Below, one piece after another: positions 15,516 to 23,566 of a stretch of DNA of 28,719 nt (the stretch's first letter is position 1; each line of letters opens with the position of its first letter). The stretch is from DASQLQ01 sp035629935 (GTDB taxonomy: Bacteria > Actinomycetota > CADDZG01 > WHSQ01). A program made the position numbers and the translations under genes. The stretch is from NCBI GenBank assembly GCA_035629935.1, contig DASQLQ010000085.1:1-28719 (forward strand), in the 5' to 3' direction. The notes beneath the pieces are model-generated. The model was not told the origin of the DNA and ran no database searches. It was given only the letters and a program-made list of their open reading frames with translations.

Positions 15516-16997
15516 GTGTCTCAACGTCACACTCGTACCCAGATCGTCGGTTTTGCCTTGGTCATGGTTTTCGTTGCGGCAGCTTGCGGACAAAAGCCCG
15601 GAGTCGCAACCGGCGGCATCCTGCCCCCGGGGGCCGAGGTCAATGCACAGGGACAGATCGTCGATGCCGAGACCGGCGAGGTGCTCGGCACGGTCGACGG
15701 TGGTCTGGGCAGCACCACGGGTGGCGATCTCGGCGGCGGCACCGCCATCGGCGGGACCACTTCCGGTGGGACGACCTCCGGCGGGACCACTTCCGGTGGG
15801 ACCACTTCCGGTGGGACGACCTCCGGCGGGACTACCTCCGGCGGGACTACTTCCGGCGGGACTACAACGGGGTCGACATCGACCGGAGTGAGCGGCGACA
15901 CGATCAAGATCGGGAACCACGCTCCCCTAACGGGTGCCGCCCCCGTCCCTTCGGGTTCTGCGGAAAAGGGCTCCAAGTTGCTGTGGGAATGGATGAAGCG
16001 CAACAAGGAGAACGTCAACGGCCGCAACGTCGAAGCGATCCTCAAGAACGACAACTACAACCCTTCCCAGGCCGTTGCAGTCTGTAAGGAGATGGTCGAG
16101 AAGGACGAGGTCTTCCTCCTGTCAGGGCTCGCCGGCACGGACCAGATCCAGGCGTGTGCTCGCTACGCTGCTTCGGTCGGGGTCCCTTACCTGTCGGCCG
16201 GCGTGACCGAGACCGGTGTCACTGGACTGGCCAACTACTTCACCACCTCCATGACCTACAACGACCAGGGCCCGCTCCTCGCCGACATGATCGTCTCCAA
16301 CCTCGGAGGCAAGGGCGAGAAGAACGGCATGCTCCGGTTCGACACACCGAACTTCCAGGATGCTCACGACGGCTTCATCCAGGGGATGCAGAAGGCCGGT
16401 GCCGACGTCGTCTACGACCGTGCTGTCAGCAAGGGAGCCGGTCAGACCGAGGCCCAGACGGTCATCCAGGAGATGCGAGCCGCTGGCATCGAGAACATCT
16501 ATGTATTGACATCGCCGGTCTGGTTCCTCCAGCTTCTCAAGGCGGCCGACACCCAGCAATTCCACCCGCAGTGGGTGGGGGTGGGCATCACCATGACGTT
16601 CGACACCGTTGCGAACGTGGGGTGCAAGGGCGCGGGCGTGCTCGACGGTGCCAAGTTCTTCGCTCCCTTCCCCGCGTGGGTCGATCGCGGGAAGTTCGAC
16701 CCCGAGTACGACAAAGCCATGGGCGATGTCTACGGGGGCACGGGCGACGACTTCGTCTGGCTCGGCTGGGCTGCGTCGAAGCAGCTCCGGGGCCTGCTCG
16801 AGTCCGCCGGCAAGAACCTGACCCGCGAGAGCTTCATCGCTTCGACCGAGAAGGTCAGGAACCTCAAGACCGGGATCCTGCCCACCCTCAACTTCGCTCC
16901 GAACGATCATTTCGGTGCGAACGAGGTGCACGTGAACGAAGCCAAGTGCTCGGATAGTCGCTGGCACACGGTCCAGTCGTTCGTGAGCGATTTCTAA
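15516..16997 (+). CDS. Branched-chain amino acid-type ABC substrate-binding lipoprotein
   Basis: A 493-aa extracellular lipoprotein. The signal peptide ends in a lipobox (FVAAAC, Cys24). A linker of about 100 residues follows, including seven GGTTS units and one GGTTT (residues 79-118). From about residue 128 the Periplasmic-binding-protein-6 fold begins: DTIKIGNHAPLTGAAP, then AILKNDNYNPSQAVAVCKEMVEKDEVFLLSG. It would capture an amino acid or related small solute for LivHMGF; the actual ligand cannot be read. The GTG start lies 4 nt after the surface-protein stop. The long repetitive tether is unusual for a binding protein. A hairpin covers the stop codon, and livH starts 56 nt later. Confidence 0.92.
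   Translation: MSQRHTRTQIVGFALVMVFVAAACGQKPGVATGGILPPGAEVNAQGQIVDAETGEVLGTVDGGLGSTTGGDLGGGTAIGGTTSGGTTSGGTTSGGTTSGGTTSGGTTSGGTTSGGTTTGSTSTGVSGDTIKIGNHAPLTGAAPVPSGSAEKGSKLLWEWMKRNKENVNGRNVEAILKNDNYNPSQAVAVCKEMVEKDEVFLLSGLAGTDQIQACARYAASVGVPYLSAGVTETGVTGLANYFTTSMTYNDQGPLLADMIVSNLGGKGEKNGMLRFDTPNFQDAHDGFIQGMQKAGADVVYDRAVSKGAGQTEAQTVIQEMRAAGIENIYVLTSPVWFLQLLKAADTQQFHPQWVGVGITMTFDTVANVGCKGAGVLDGAKFFAPFPAWVDRGKFDPEYDKAMGDVYGGTGDDFVWLGWAASKQLRGLLESAGKNLTRESFIASTEKVRNLKTGILPTLNFAPNDHFGANEVHVNEAKCSDSRWHTVQSFVSDF
15751..15870 (+). repeat. Eight 15-bp tandem repeats (GGTTS linker)
   Basis: Eight adjacent 15-bp units from 15751 to 15870, differing mainly at third codon positions (GCGGGACCACTTCCG type), the last one divergent. 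They encode the GGTTS linker of the binding lipoprotein. The third-position differences mean selection has kept the protein repeat, not only recent slippage. Confidence 0.95.
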
Positions 16998-17004
16998 ATC
17001 GCTC
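16985..17004 (+). promoter_or_regulatory. Hairpin spanning the binding-protein stop codon
   Basis: GAGCGATTT (16985-16993) and AAATCGCTC (16996-17004) form a perfect 9-bp inverted repeat around CT, with the TAA stop in the second arm. No T-run follows, so it is not a simple terminator. It may protect the 3' end of the binding-protein mRNA or give differential expression over livH. Confidence 0.5.
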
Positions 17005-17053
17005 TCGAGTGGCACGACAGACACCCGCCCTCTAGGGTAATTTCCAGCCTGCC

Positions 17054-18055
17054 ATGAGAACCGCGATCGTTTCCGGTGCCATCGTCGCCCTGTGCGCCAT
17101 CATTCTCATATCGGGAAGCGGCGACGACACGGGCCCCAATGCCTTCATCATCATCGGGGTCTCTCAAGGGGCGGTTTACGGACTGGTGAGCCTGGGATTG
17201 GTCCTCGTGTACAAGGGGAGCCGGGTCTTCAACTTTGCCCAGGGCGAGTTCGGCTCGATCGCTGCCTTCATCGTGTACGTCCTGATCGAGCAGGTTCGGT
17301 CCATGGAGATCCCCTACGGGGTGGCCGCCCTCATCGCCGTGATCGGCGTCGTGATCATCGGATTGATCATGGAACGTGTCATCGTCCGGCCCTTGTTGAA
17401 CGCGCCCCGCGTCACCTTGCTGGTGGCAACCATCGCTTTCGCGCTCTTCGCGATCGGCACCCAGCTGCTGCTGTTCCTCCCCGAACCGAAATCGCTGGCA
17501 CCGATCATCTCGAAGATCCCAGGAGGCGGCAACGTCGAGCTCTTCAACTTCATCGTCGAACCCCAACGCCTACTCGTTCTCGCGATCCTCGTTGTCGTCG
17601 CCGGAGTCCTCGGTTACTTCTTCTCTCGGACGGATCTTGGGCTGGCCGTTCTCGCCACCTCCCAGGACGCGTTCGCAACGCGAGTCGTGGGCATCGGCGT
17701 CGAGCGGATGTCGCGATTCATCTGGGGCACGGCCGCATTCCTTGGAGCCGTTGCGGGGATCCTCTACGTGCCTCTCTCGGGTGCTCTAACGCCTGGGGTG
17801 ATGACCAGCGGCGTGCTCATACCTTCCTTCACCGGAGCCGTTATCGGTGGGATGACCAGCCTTCCGGGCGCATTCGTCGGTGGAGTGATCGTGGGGATCG
17901 TCCAGGCGCTTTCCAACTGGGGCTCCGGCCACTACTACCTCGGTGAACGACTCTGGCAGGACATCGTGCCCGGAGGACCCGACGTCCTTTTGATGCTGGT
18001 GTTGCTTCTGGTTCTACTCATCCGGCCTCAGGGCCTTCTCGGGAGCGAGGCTTAA
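17054..18055 (+). CDS. livH: Branched-chain amino acid ABC transporter permease LivH
   Basis: A 333-aa polytopic permease of the LivH type. Family sequences include GVSQGAVYGLVSLGLVLVYKGSRVFNFAQGEFG (about residues 32-64) and the later GAVAGILYVPLSGALTP and FTGAVIGGMTSLPGAFVGG regions. The latter includes the cytoplasmic coupling segment that contacts the ATPases. It would pair with LivM in the membrane. It starts 56 nt after the binding-protein stop; an internal promoter is possible (TAGGGT at 17033-17038) but lacks a good -35. LivM follows after 3 nt, showing a common mRNA. Confidence 0.93.
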   Translation: MRTAIVSGAIVALCAIILISGSGDDTGPNAFIIIGVSQGAVYGLVSLGLVLVYKGSRVFNFAQGEFGSIAAFIVYVLIEQVRSMEIPYGVAALIAVIGVVIIGLIMERVIVRPLLNAPRVTLLVATIAFALFAIGTQLLLFLPEPKSLAPIISKIPGGGNVELFNFIVEPQRLLVLAILVVVAGVLGYFFSRTDLGLAVLATSQDAFATRVVGIGVERMSRFIWGTAAFLGAVAGILYVPLSGALTPGVMTSGVLIPSFTGAVIGGMTSLPGAFVGGVIVGIVQALSNWGSGHYYLGERLWQDIVPGGPDVLLMLVLLLVLLIRPQGLLGSEA

Positions 18056-18058
18056 GCG

Positions 18059-19291
18059 ATGGCGACCGCAACCGAGGCGATCACAGCTCCGTTACCGGCC
18101 GTCGAGCACGAACGGTGGCGTCCCAGCACGGCCGGGTGGGCGGCACGTCTCACAGTTCTGGCAATCATCTTCGGTGGGATCTTCTGGATCACCGCGATCG
18201 TGCCCCAATACTGGGCGGACCGAATCTCGCTCGCAGCGATCTTCGCGATCATCGGTTTGTCGCTCAACATCGTGCTCGGCTACGTGGGCCAGGTGTCACT
18301 AGGCCACCATGCGTTCGTCGGGATCGCAGCTTTCGTTGCCGCCTACTACGTCACCGAGAAGGCCGGCTGTACGCCCGAAGAGGGCTGCGCTCTCGGTGAC
18401 TTCGCTCTGGGCATGGTCTTCGCCGTCGTCAGTGGTGGGGTGGCCGCGATGCTGCTGGGCCTCGTTGCGCTCCGGATCAAGGGCCTCTATCTGGCTCTGA
18501 TCACGCTGACGTACGGATTCATGGCGGAACGCTCGATCTTCGAGATCCCCTTCCTGACCCGTGGTGGCGCGGGGATGCCGGCGCCCCGGCCGGATGGTTT
18601 CACCACCGACCGCGCATTCGCGTACTTGACGTTCGCGTTTCTGGCATTGGTCATCTTCGTCGACTGGAGGTTTCTCAAGTCGAAGGTCGGCCGAGCGGTT
18701 CTCTCTATCAAGCATTCCGAGCCCGTCGCCGCCTCCTATGGCATCAACGTCACGGCCTACAAGGTCCTTGCGTTCGTGCTCTCGGGGTTGTTCGCCGGGA
18801 TGGCGGGGGGCTTGATGGCCTTCCGGGCCACGAACGTCGTGAGCAACGACTTCAACTTCTCGATAGCGCTGCTGTGGGTCCTGATGGTCGTGGTGGGAGG
18901 ACTGGGGAATCGAACCGGGGTCATCTTCATCTCGGCGTTCTTCGCCCTCTTCCCGTTCTTGCTGGAGCTCTGGAGCTGGCTGGATCATTACGTCTCCGGG
19001 AGCTTCGGCCGATCCTTGTCGGTCGTGACCGTCACGGTGGGAGCACTCCTCGCGATCCTTACCGTCATCCAATTCCCCGGCGGTTTCGCCGAACAGGTAT
19101 CACCGATCACCCGGTGGTTGCGCGGGCAGAAGTTCACGGCTCACCCGGAGGGACACGGACACGCTCCGAAAGAGAAAGGCGAGAAGAAGCACGCCCTCTT
19201 GAGCAAGCTCGGCCTGCACAAAGGCTCCGAGGGAAAAACTGATGGCGCGAGCGAGGAAGAGGCCAAAGTCAAAGAGGACGTGGACGCATAG
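18059..19291 (+). CDS. livM: Branched-chain amino acid ABC transporter permease LivM
   Basis: A 410-aa permease. After a short cytoplasmic N-terminus come multiple transmembrane segments with LivM markers: LSLNIVLGYVGQVSLGHHAFVGIAAF, then GLYLALITLTYGFMAE and VGRAVLSIKHSEPVAASYGINVTAYKVLAFVLSG, which is the EAA-like coupling loop. A charged C-terminal tail of about 50 residues (rich in Lys, Glu and His, about 360-410) is longer than in the E. coli protein and probably cytoplasmic. SD-like GAGG lies 8 nt before the ATG. The TAG stop shares its final G with the GTG start of livG. Confidence 0.93.
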   Translation: MATATEAITAPLPAVEHERWRPSTAGWAARLTVLAIIFGGIFWITAIVPQYWADRISLAAIFAIIGLSLNIVLGYVGQVSLGHHAFVGIAAFVAAYYVTEKAGCTPEEGCALGDFALGMVFAVVSGGVAAMLLGLVALRIKGLYLALITLTYGFMAERSIFEIPFLTRGGAGMPAPRPDGFTTDRAFAYLTFAFLALVIFVDWRFLKSKVGRAVLSIKHSEPVAASYGINVTAYKVLAFVLSGLFAGMAGGLMAFRATNVVSNDFNFSIALLWVLMVVVGGLGNRTGVIFISAFFALFPFLLELWSWLDHYVSGSFGRSLSVVTVTVGALLAILTVIQFPGGFAEQVSPITRWLRGQKFTAHPEGHGHAPKEKGEKKHALLSKLGLHKGSEGKTDGASEEEAKVKEDVDA

Positions 19292-20085
19292 TGGCCGTTC
19301 TCGAGGTCCGGAACACGGGTATCCGCTTCGGCGGCCTGGTCGCGCTCAACGACGTCAACATCGACGTGCCCGAGTGGGAGATCGTCGGGCTGATCGGCCC
19401 CAACGGCGCCGGTAAGACCACGCTCTTCAACTGCATCATGGGTCTCTATCAACCCAACACCGGGACGGTTGCCTACCGGGGTCGGAACGTGTCCTTGCTT
19501 CCCACCCACCGCCGCGTTGCCCTAGGCATCGGGAGGACCTTCCAGAACATCGGGCTCGTTCGTGGGCTTACGGTTCTCGAGAACTTCATGGTCGCCCAAC
19601 ACCCTCGGATCGGTTACGGAGCGATCGGCGCCTTGGTCGGGGTACCTAGGTCGTTCGCCGAAGAGCGCAAGCTGAAGGCGAACGCCATGGAGGTTCTCGA
19701 CTTCATCGGTCTGAGTCACCTGGCGGGCTCCCAGTTGGACGGGCTCCCCTACGGAACGCTCAAGCTGATCGAGATCGGCACCGTCCTTGCTACCGATCCG
19801 GATCTTCTGCTGCTCGACGAGCCCACGTCCGGGATGGGTCCCGAGGAGGCTCACGAGTTCGGCGATCGTTTGCTCGAGCTTCGCAAGACCCTGAACCTCA
19901 CGGTCCTGATGATCGAGCACCACGTCCCGCTCGTCGTCGGAGTCTGCGACTACGTCTACGTACTCAACTTCGGACAGATCCTGACCGAAGGCCTTCCGCA
20001 ACAGGTGAAGAGCCACCCCGAGGTCGTCGCGGCGTACCTCGGCACCGAGGTCGAGGAAGAGGAGGGCGAGAATGTCCCTGCTTGA
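19291..20085 (+). CDS. livG: ABC transporter ATP-binding protein LivG
   Basis: A 264-aa ABC ATPase. Walker A is GPNGAGKTT (about residues 35-43), the Q-loop region GRTFQNIGLVRGLTVLENFMVAQ fits LivG, and Walker B is LLLLDEPTSGMGPEE. The signature is LPYGTLKLIEIG, not LSGGQ; this Gly-Thr form is common among LivG proteins. The C-terminal VVAAYLG segment is typical. It would form a heterodimer with LivF under LivHM. The GTG start overlaps the livM stop by 1 nt, and the 3' end overlaps livF by 14 nt. Confidence 0.95.
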   Translation: MAVLEVRNTGIRFGGLVALNDVNIDVPEWEIVGLIGPNGAGKTTLFNCIMGLYQPNTGTVAYRGRNVSLLPTHRRVALGIGRTFQNIGLVRGLTVLENFMVAQHPRIGYGAIGALVGVPRSFAEERKLKANAMEVLDFIGLSHLAGSQLDGLPYGTLKLIEIGTVLATDPDLLLLDEPTSGMGPEEAHEFGDRLLELRKTLNLTVLMIEHHVPLVVGVCDYVYVLNFGQILTEGLPQQVKSHPEVVAAYLGTEVEEEEGENVPA

Positions 20086-20782
20086 GGTGCGCGACCTGAC
20101 GGCCGGCTACGGCTCCCTGAAGGTGTTGCAGGGCATCTCGTTCGACATCGAGGAAGGCCAGACGGCGGTCCTTCTCGGACTCAACGGCGCCGGAAAGACC
20201 ACCACGATCCTGGCGCTGGCCGGGATCCTCAAGCCGTGGGGCGGGTCGATCAGCTTCAACGGCAACGACGTCACCGGGGTCGACCCCCGCAAGCTCGTAG
20301 CGGAAGGCATCGTGCTCGTTCCCGAGGGACGACACGTGTTCCCGCAACTCACCGTTGCCCAGAACCTCCGTTTGGGAGCCTGGCCCTATCGGAAGGATCG
20401 CAAACGGACGAGAGAGATCGTGGAGCAATCCGTCGAGTACTTCCCCCGGCTCCGGGAGCGGTGGACGCAGATGGCGGGGACCCTTTCGGGTGGCGAGCAG
20501 CAGATGCTGGCCATCGCCCGCGGCCTGATGGCAAGACCGCAGCTCCTGTTGGTCGATGAAGCTTCACTTGGCCTGTCGCCGAAACTGACGCAGACTGTTT
20601 TCGAGGTCGTCTCGCGTATCAATCAGGACGGCACGACGGTTCTCATGGTCGAACAGAACGTCGGTGTCCTGAAGATGGCCGATCGCGCGTTCATCATGGA
20701 CAAGGGCACGCTGGTGTTCTCCGGCGAGGGTGACGAAGTAATGAAGGACGAGAAGGTCCGAGAGGCTTACCTCGGCGTCTAG
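20072..20782 (+). CDS. livF: ABC transporter ATP-binding protein LivF
   Basis: A 236-aa ABC ATPase. Walker A is GLNGAGKTT (about residues 36-44), the family segment VPEGRHVFPQLTVAQNLRLGA follows, then signature LSGGEQQM and Walker B LLLVDEASLGLSP (DEA in place of the usual DEP). The end VREAYLGV is typical of LivF. The start ATG 20072 lies inside livG with GGAGG 6-7 nt upstream. It ends the operon. Its stop overlaps the stop of the convergent Rossmann-like gene (CTAG), so no terminator hairpin separates them. Confidence 0.95.
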   Translation: MSLLEVRDLTAGYGSLKVLQGISFDIEEGQTAVLLGLNGAGKTTTILALAGILKPWGGSISFNGNDVTGVDPRKLVAEGIVLVPEGRHVFPQLTVAQNLRLGAWPYRKDRKRTREIVEQSVEYFPRLRERWTQMAGTLSGGEQQMLAIARGLMARPQLLLVDEASLGLSPKLTQTVFEVVSRINQDGTTVLMVEQNVGVLKMADRAFIMDKGTLVFSGEGDEVMKDEKVREAYLGV

Positions 20783-21276
20783 CGCTCAATCCCGAGAGCG
20801 TCCCACGCTCCCGGTTCGGCAAGATCCAGCTCGAGCCTGACCTCCCCCGCCAGATCGTCTGCTGCGTCAACGGCTTCGGCGATCTCGGCCACGCCCGGAG
20901 CGCGCTTCAGTCCCCGGCGCGCAGCGACCAGCACCACATATGTCAGCTCGGATCCGGCCAGCAAGGCGCTAAGAGCGACGCTCGGGCGCGATAAGACCGC
21001 TACCACCCGATCTATGCGGGCGGCCTTAGCAGCCGAGATCGCATCTTGCGCAAGCTCTTCGGCAGGATCGAACAGTGCGATGGTTCTGGAGCTCTGTCCC
21101 GCTCGCTCCAGCAGGTCCCCGTCGGGGTCACCGACAGCCACGTGCGCCCCAAGGCGTCGCCAATCTGCCGCGTCCGCAGAGGCGACGACGACCCGAACCT
21201 CGTCGCCCTGGGCTATGAGACGCTCGATGATCGGCCCCCCGAGATGCTCGGGTGGGGTGACCAGAAGGACGCTCAC
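20779..21276 (-). CDS. Small Rossmann-like (NmrA/SDR-related) protein
   Basis: A 165-aa protein whose N-terminus resembles an atypical short-chain dehydrogenase/NmrA fold: a first strand MSVLLVT, then a helix IIERLIAQGDEVRVVVAS and RRLGAHVAVGDPDGD. The dinucleotide-binding Gly motif (TGATGFLG in typical members) is replaced by TPPEHLGG, so nucleotide binding is uncertain. It is shorter than enzymes of the family and has no Tyr-X3-Lys. The C-terminus is acidic. The GTG start overlaps the lipid-kinase stop (GTGA). Function is unknown; it may be a regulatory or degenerate member. Confidence 0.75.
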   Translation of the reverse strand: MSVLLVTPPEHLGGPIIERLIAQGDEVRVVVASADAADWRRLGAHVAVGDPDGDLLERAGQSSRTIALFDPAEELAQDAISAAKAARIDRVVAVLSRPSVALSALLAGSELTYVVLVAARRGLKRAPGVAEIAEAVDAADDLAGEVRLELDLAEPGAWDALGIER

Positions 21277-22193
21277 GCGCTGACCCGCAGAACGTCCTTC
21301 GCCAGTGTGAAGCGAGCCGAATCTGTTGGGGGCAGGGGCTCCCCATCAGTGTGGCAGACGAACGGGGCCTCGGCAGTCAGTTCGAAGTCGGACAGATCGC
21401 TCTCGTAGAAAGCGTCGTCGTGATGAACGAGATCGCCGGTGACAACCGAACGCCAGGCGTACAACGGCAATGCTTCCAAACGCATCGTGCGGAGGGCAAA
21501 GATGTCGAGCCCCCCTTCGAGCCGCACGTCCGGCGCGATGTTGATCGAGCGACCCTTGAGGTATGCGTAAGGCCCGGCGTTGCAAGCGATCGCCATCGCA
21601 ACCGGGACAACCCCGAACGGGCCTCTCAGCAGCATCGACGGGTTGCGGTGCCTGTACGACCCCGCAAGCACGCGGAACGCGCTCCAGAAGAAGAAGAACT
21701 CACCAAGTCTCTTCTTGGACCTCAGGTACCGCTCCACGCGTTCTGCTGCCTCTGCGTCGAAACCGCATCCAGACGAGAACGTGAAGTAGCGCTGGTTCAT
21801 TCGGCCCAATGAAACCATTCGAGAGGGTTGCCCGAGCTTCGATACCAGATGATCGACCGCGCGATGCGGGTCCAAGGGGATGCCGAGGGCCCGAGCGAAA
21901 ACGTTCATGGTTCCCGCCGGGATGATCCCCAACTGCGCCTCGGTCCCCGCTATCCCGTTGACTACCTCGTTTATGTGTCCGTCGCCTCCTAGGGCGATCA
22001 CCAACTCGGCGCCGTTCTTCGCCGCTTCGGCGGCGATGCCGATCGCACTGTCCCTGGCCTTCGTTGTGAATAGCTCGACGTCGAAGCGTTGGACGACAGA
22101 TTCGATCGCTGCCTGTCGCTCGATATCGGAGAGGCGCCCCGCGTAGGGGTTGACTATGAGGACGGCGGGGGGCCGGTAGCCGGCGGCTATCAT
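21273..22193 (-). CDS. Diacylglycerol/lipid kinase family protein
   Basis: A 306-aa protein of the diacylglycerol-kinase/YegS family. VLIVNPYAGRLS opens the catalytic domain (about residue 11). ALGGDGHINEVVNG (about 67-80) is the nucleotide loop, with His at the position that is usually Thr. GIIPAGTMNVFARALGIP follows, and a beta-sandwich C-terminal domain includes LEGGLDIFALR. It would phosphorylate diacylglycerol or a related lipid in phospholipid turnover. The start is ATG 22193, with TAGCGT 7 nt upstream and no Shine-Dalgarno. The frame remains open upstream to 22268 but that would cross the divergent MBL promoter. Confidence 0.87.
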   Translation of the reverse strand: MIAAGYRPPAVLIVNPYAGRLSDIERQAAIESVVQRFDVELFTTKARDSAIGIAAEAAKNGAELVIALGGDGHINEVVNGIAGTEAQLGIIPAGTMNVFARALGIPLDPHRAVDHLVSKLGQPSRMVSLGRMNQRYFTFSSGCGFDAEAAERVERYLRSKKRLGEFFFFWSAFRVLAGSYRHRNPSMLLRGPFGVVPVAMAIACNAGPYAYLKGRSINIAPDVRLEGGLDIFALRTMRLEALPLYAWRSVVTGDLVHHDDAFYESDLSDFELTAEAPFVCHTDGEPLPPTDSARFTLAKDVLRVSA

Positions 22194-22200
22194 CCGGCCC

Positions 22201-22210
22201 ACGCTATCTT
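22201..22210. promoter_or_regulatory. TA-centred divergent -10 pair (lipid kinase / MBL gene)
   Basis: ACGCTATCTT reads as TATCTT on the plus strand (22205-22210), giving a short leader with GAGAGG before the MBL ATG. On the minus strand it reads as TAGCGT (22206 to 22201), 7 nt before the kinase ATG. The hexamers share the central TA, as in the rhomboid/phasin pair at 9857-9866. No -35 consensus is visible. Confidence 0.45.
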
Positions 22211-22232
22211 CTCCACCGCAAGAGAGGGCCAG

Positions 22233-23144
22233 ATGTCCGGATACTCGATCATCGACACCAAGATGCACGGCTTCGACCAGATCACCGCCGCTTTCGTCGT
22301 GAGCGGGGAGGGAACCGCCTTGGTCGAAACAGGCCCGAAGTCACGGGTCGACAACGTCTTCGCCGAGCTGGATCGCCTGGGTGTCGACACTCTCGACTGG
22401 ATCGTCGTGACACACATCCACCTGGACCACGCCGGAGCGGCCGGAACGATCGCCGCTCGATTCCCCACGGCGCGCGTTGCCGTGCACGAGATAGGAGCTC
22501 CCCATCTAGTGGATCCCTCGAAGCTGTGGAAGAGCGCTTCACGGATCTACGGAGATCGCATGGAAGAGATGTGGGGTGGCATCGACCCGATCGAGGAGTC
22601 CCGGATCACCGTGATCGCCGACGGCGACACGATCGATCTAGGGGGCAGGACCTTGACCGCGGTCGAGACGCCCGGCCACGCGTATCACCATCACGCGTTC
22701 CTCGACTCTGAAACGGGCGCTGTCTTCACCGGCGATGCACTGGGGGTCCGTTTGCCGGACGTGCCGGCGATCCGCCCAGCGACTCCCCCACCCGAGTTCC
22801 ACCTCGAGAAGGCGATCGCATCGATCGAGCGCGTGAGAGAGCTGAAGCCTGCGAGCCTCTGCCCAACCCACTTCGGGCCGGTGGATGCGGATGTCGACGA
22901 CACCTGTAGCGAAGCGATCGCTGCATTAAGGCAATGGGCCGACTGGGTGCAACAAGCCCGCAAGGAAACGGACGATCTCGACTCGGTGGCCGCGGTCGTT
23001 GAACGCCTTGCCCGGGCCGATCTCAAGGATCGGTTGGAAGATGCGGAAGTCACGCGGCTGGAGCAGACCACATCGTTCTGGATGAACACATGGGGTTACA
23101 AGCGGTATTTCGACAAGCTTGAGGAGCAGCAGGAAACCGGCTAG
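22233..23144 (+). CDS. Metallo-beta-lactamase-fold hydrolase
   Basis: A 303-aa MBL-superfamily protein of the glyoxalase II-like type. The metal motif is THIHLDHAGAAG (His61, His63, Asp65, His66). GHAYHHHAFLD supplies the next His, VFTGDALG the bridging Asp, and CPTHFGP the last His. The C-terminal helical region (about 225-303) is Glu/Asp-rich. The substrate is unknown; such proteins hydrolyse thioesters, lactones or phosphodiesters. The start is ATG 22233, with GAGAGG about 6 nt upstream. The stop overlaps the GNAT stop as CTAG. Confidence 0.9.
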   Translation: MSGYSIIDTKMHGFDQITAAFVVSGEGTALVETGPKSRVDNVFAELDRLGVDTLDWIVVTHIHLDHAGAAGTIAARFPTARVAVHEIGAPHLVDPSKLWKSASRIYGDRMEEMWGGIDPIEESRITVIADGDTIDLGGRTLTAVETPGHAYHHHAFLDSETGAVFTGDALGVRLPDVPAIRPATPPPEFHLEKAIASIERVRELKPASLCPTHFGPVDADVDDTCSEAIAALRQWADWVQQARKETDDLDSVAAVVERLARADLKDRLEDAEVTRLEQTTSFWMNTWGYKRYFDKLEEQQETG

Positions 23145-23566
23145 CGAAGGTCCTTGGAGAACGTGTAGCTGCCCCGATCCATCTTCATCTTGTCGGTATA
23201 GAACCGGTGAGCATCGGTGCGGTGCAGCCCGGAAGCCAGTGCGAGCGTTTGGCAGCCCGCCTCGCGTGCGATCACTTCGAGGTGGTCGAGCAGTGCCTTT
23301 CCGTGGCCCCGTGAGCGAGACGCGTCGGTCGTGACCAGGTCGTATACCCAGAGGTAGTGCCGGTAGTAGAAGTTCGTTCCCAGCCCGATCCCGGCCAGGG
23401 CAACGATCCGACCCTCGTCACGGGCTGCGAACAGACGGTAGCCGGCGGGTCGCATGTCGGCCAAGAGCCCTAAGTACTGCTCGAGGGAAAGATCCGTCCT
23501 CAATTCGTGCATCACTTCGTACGCTTCCACGAACTCCTCGTCGGTAGTCAGCTCGATGATGCTCAT
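23141..23566 (-). CDS. GNAT-family N-acetyltransferase
   Basis: A 141-aa single-domain GNAT protein. The acetyl-CoA site is DLVTTDASRSRGHGKALLDHLEVIA (about residues 75-99), with RSRGHGKA in the R/Q-x-x-G-x-G/A position. AHRFYTDKMKM matches the C-terminal Tyr region of the fold. The substrate is unknown. The start ATG 23566 overlaps the TPR gene stop (ATGA), so the two are translationally coupled. The stop overlaps the MBL stop (CTAG). Confidence 0.87.
   Translation of the reverse strand: MSIIELTTDEEFVEAYEVMHELRTDLSLEQYLGLLADMRPAGYRLFAARDEGRIVALAGIGLGTNFYYRHYLWVYDLVTTDASRSRGHGKALLDHLEVIAREAGCQTLALASGLHRTDAHRFYTDKMKMDRGSYTFSKDLR

Noticed and set aside
17010..17038. Sigma-54-type promoter before livH (TGGCAC)
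   Set aside because: The TTGC element at the correct spacing is absent, and a simpler TAGGGT -10 or read-through from upstream explains the gap.
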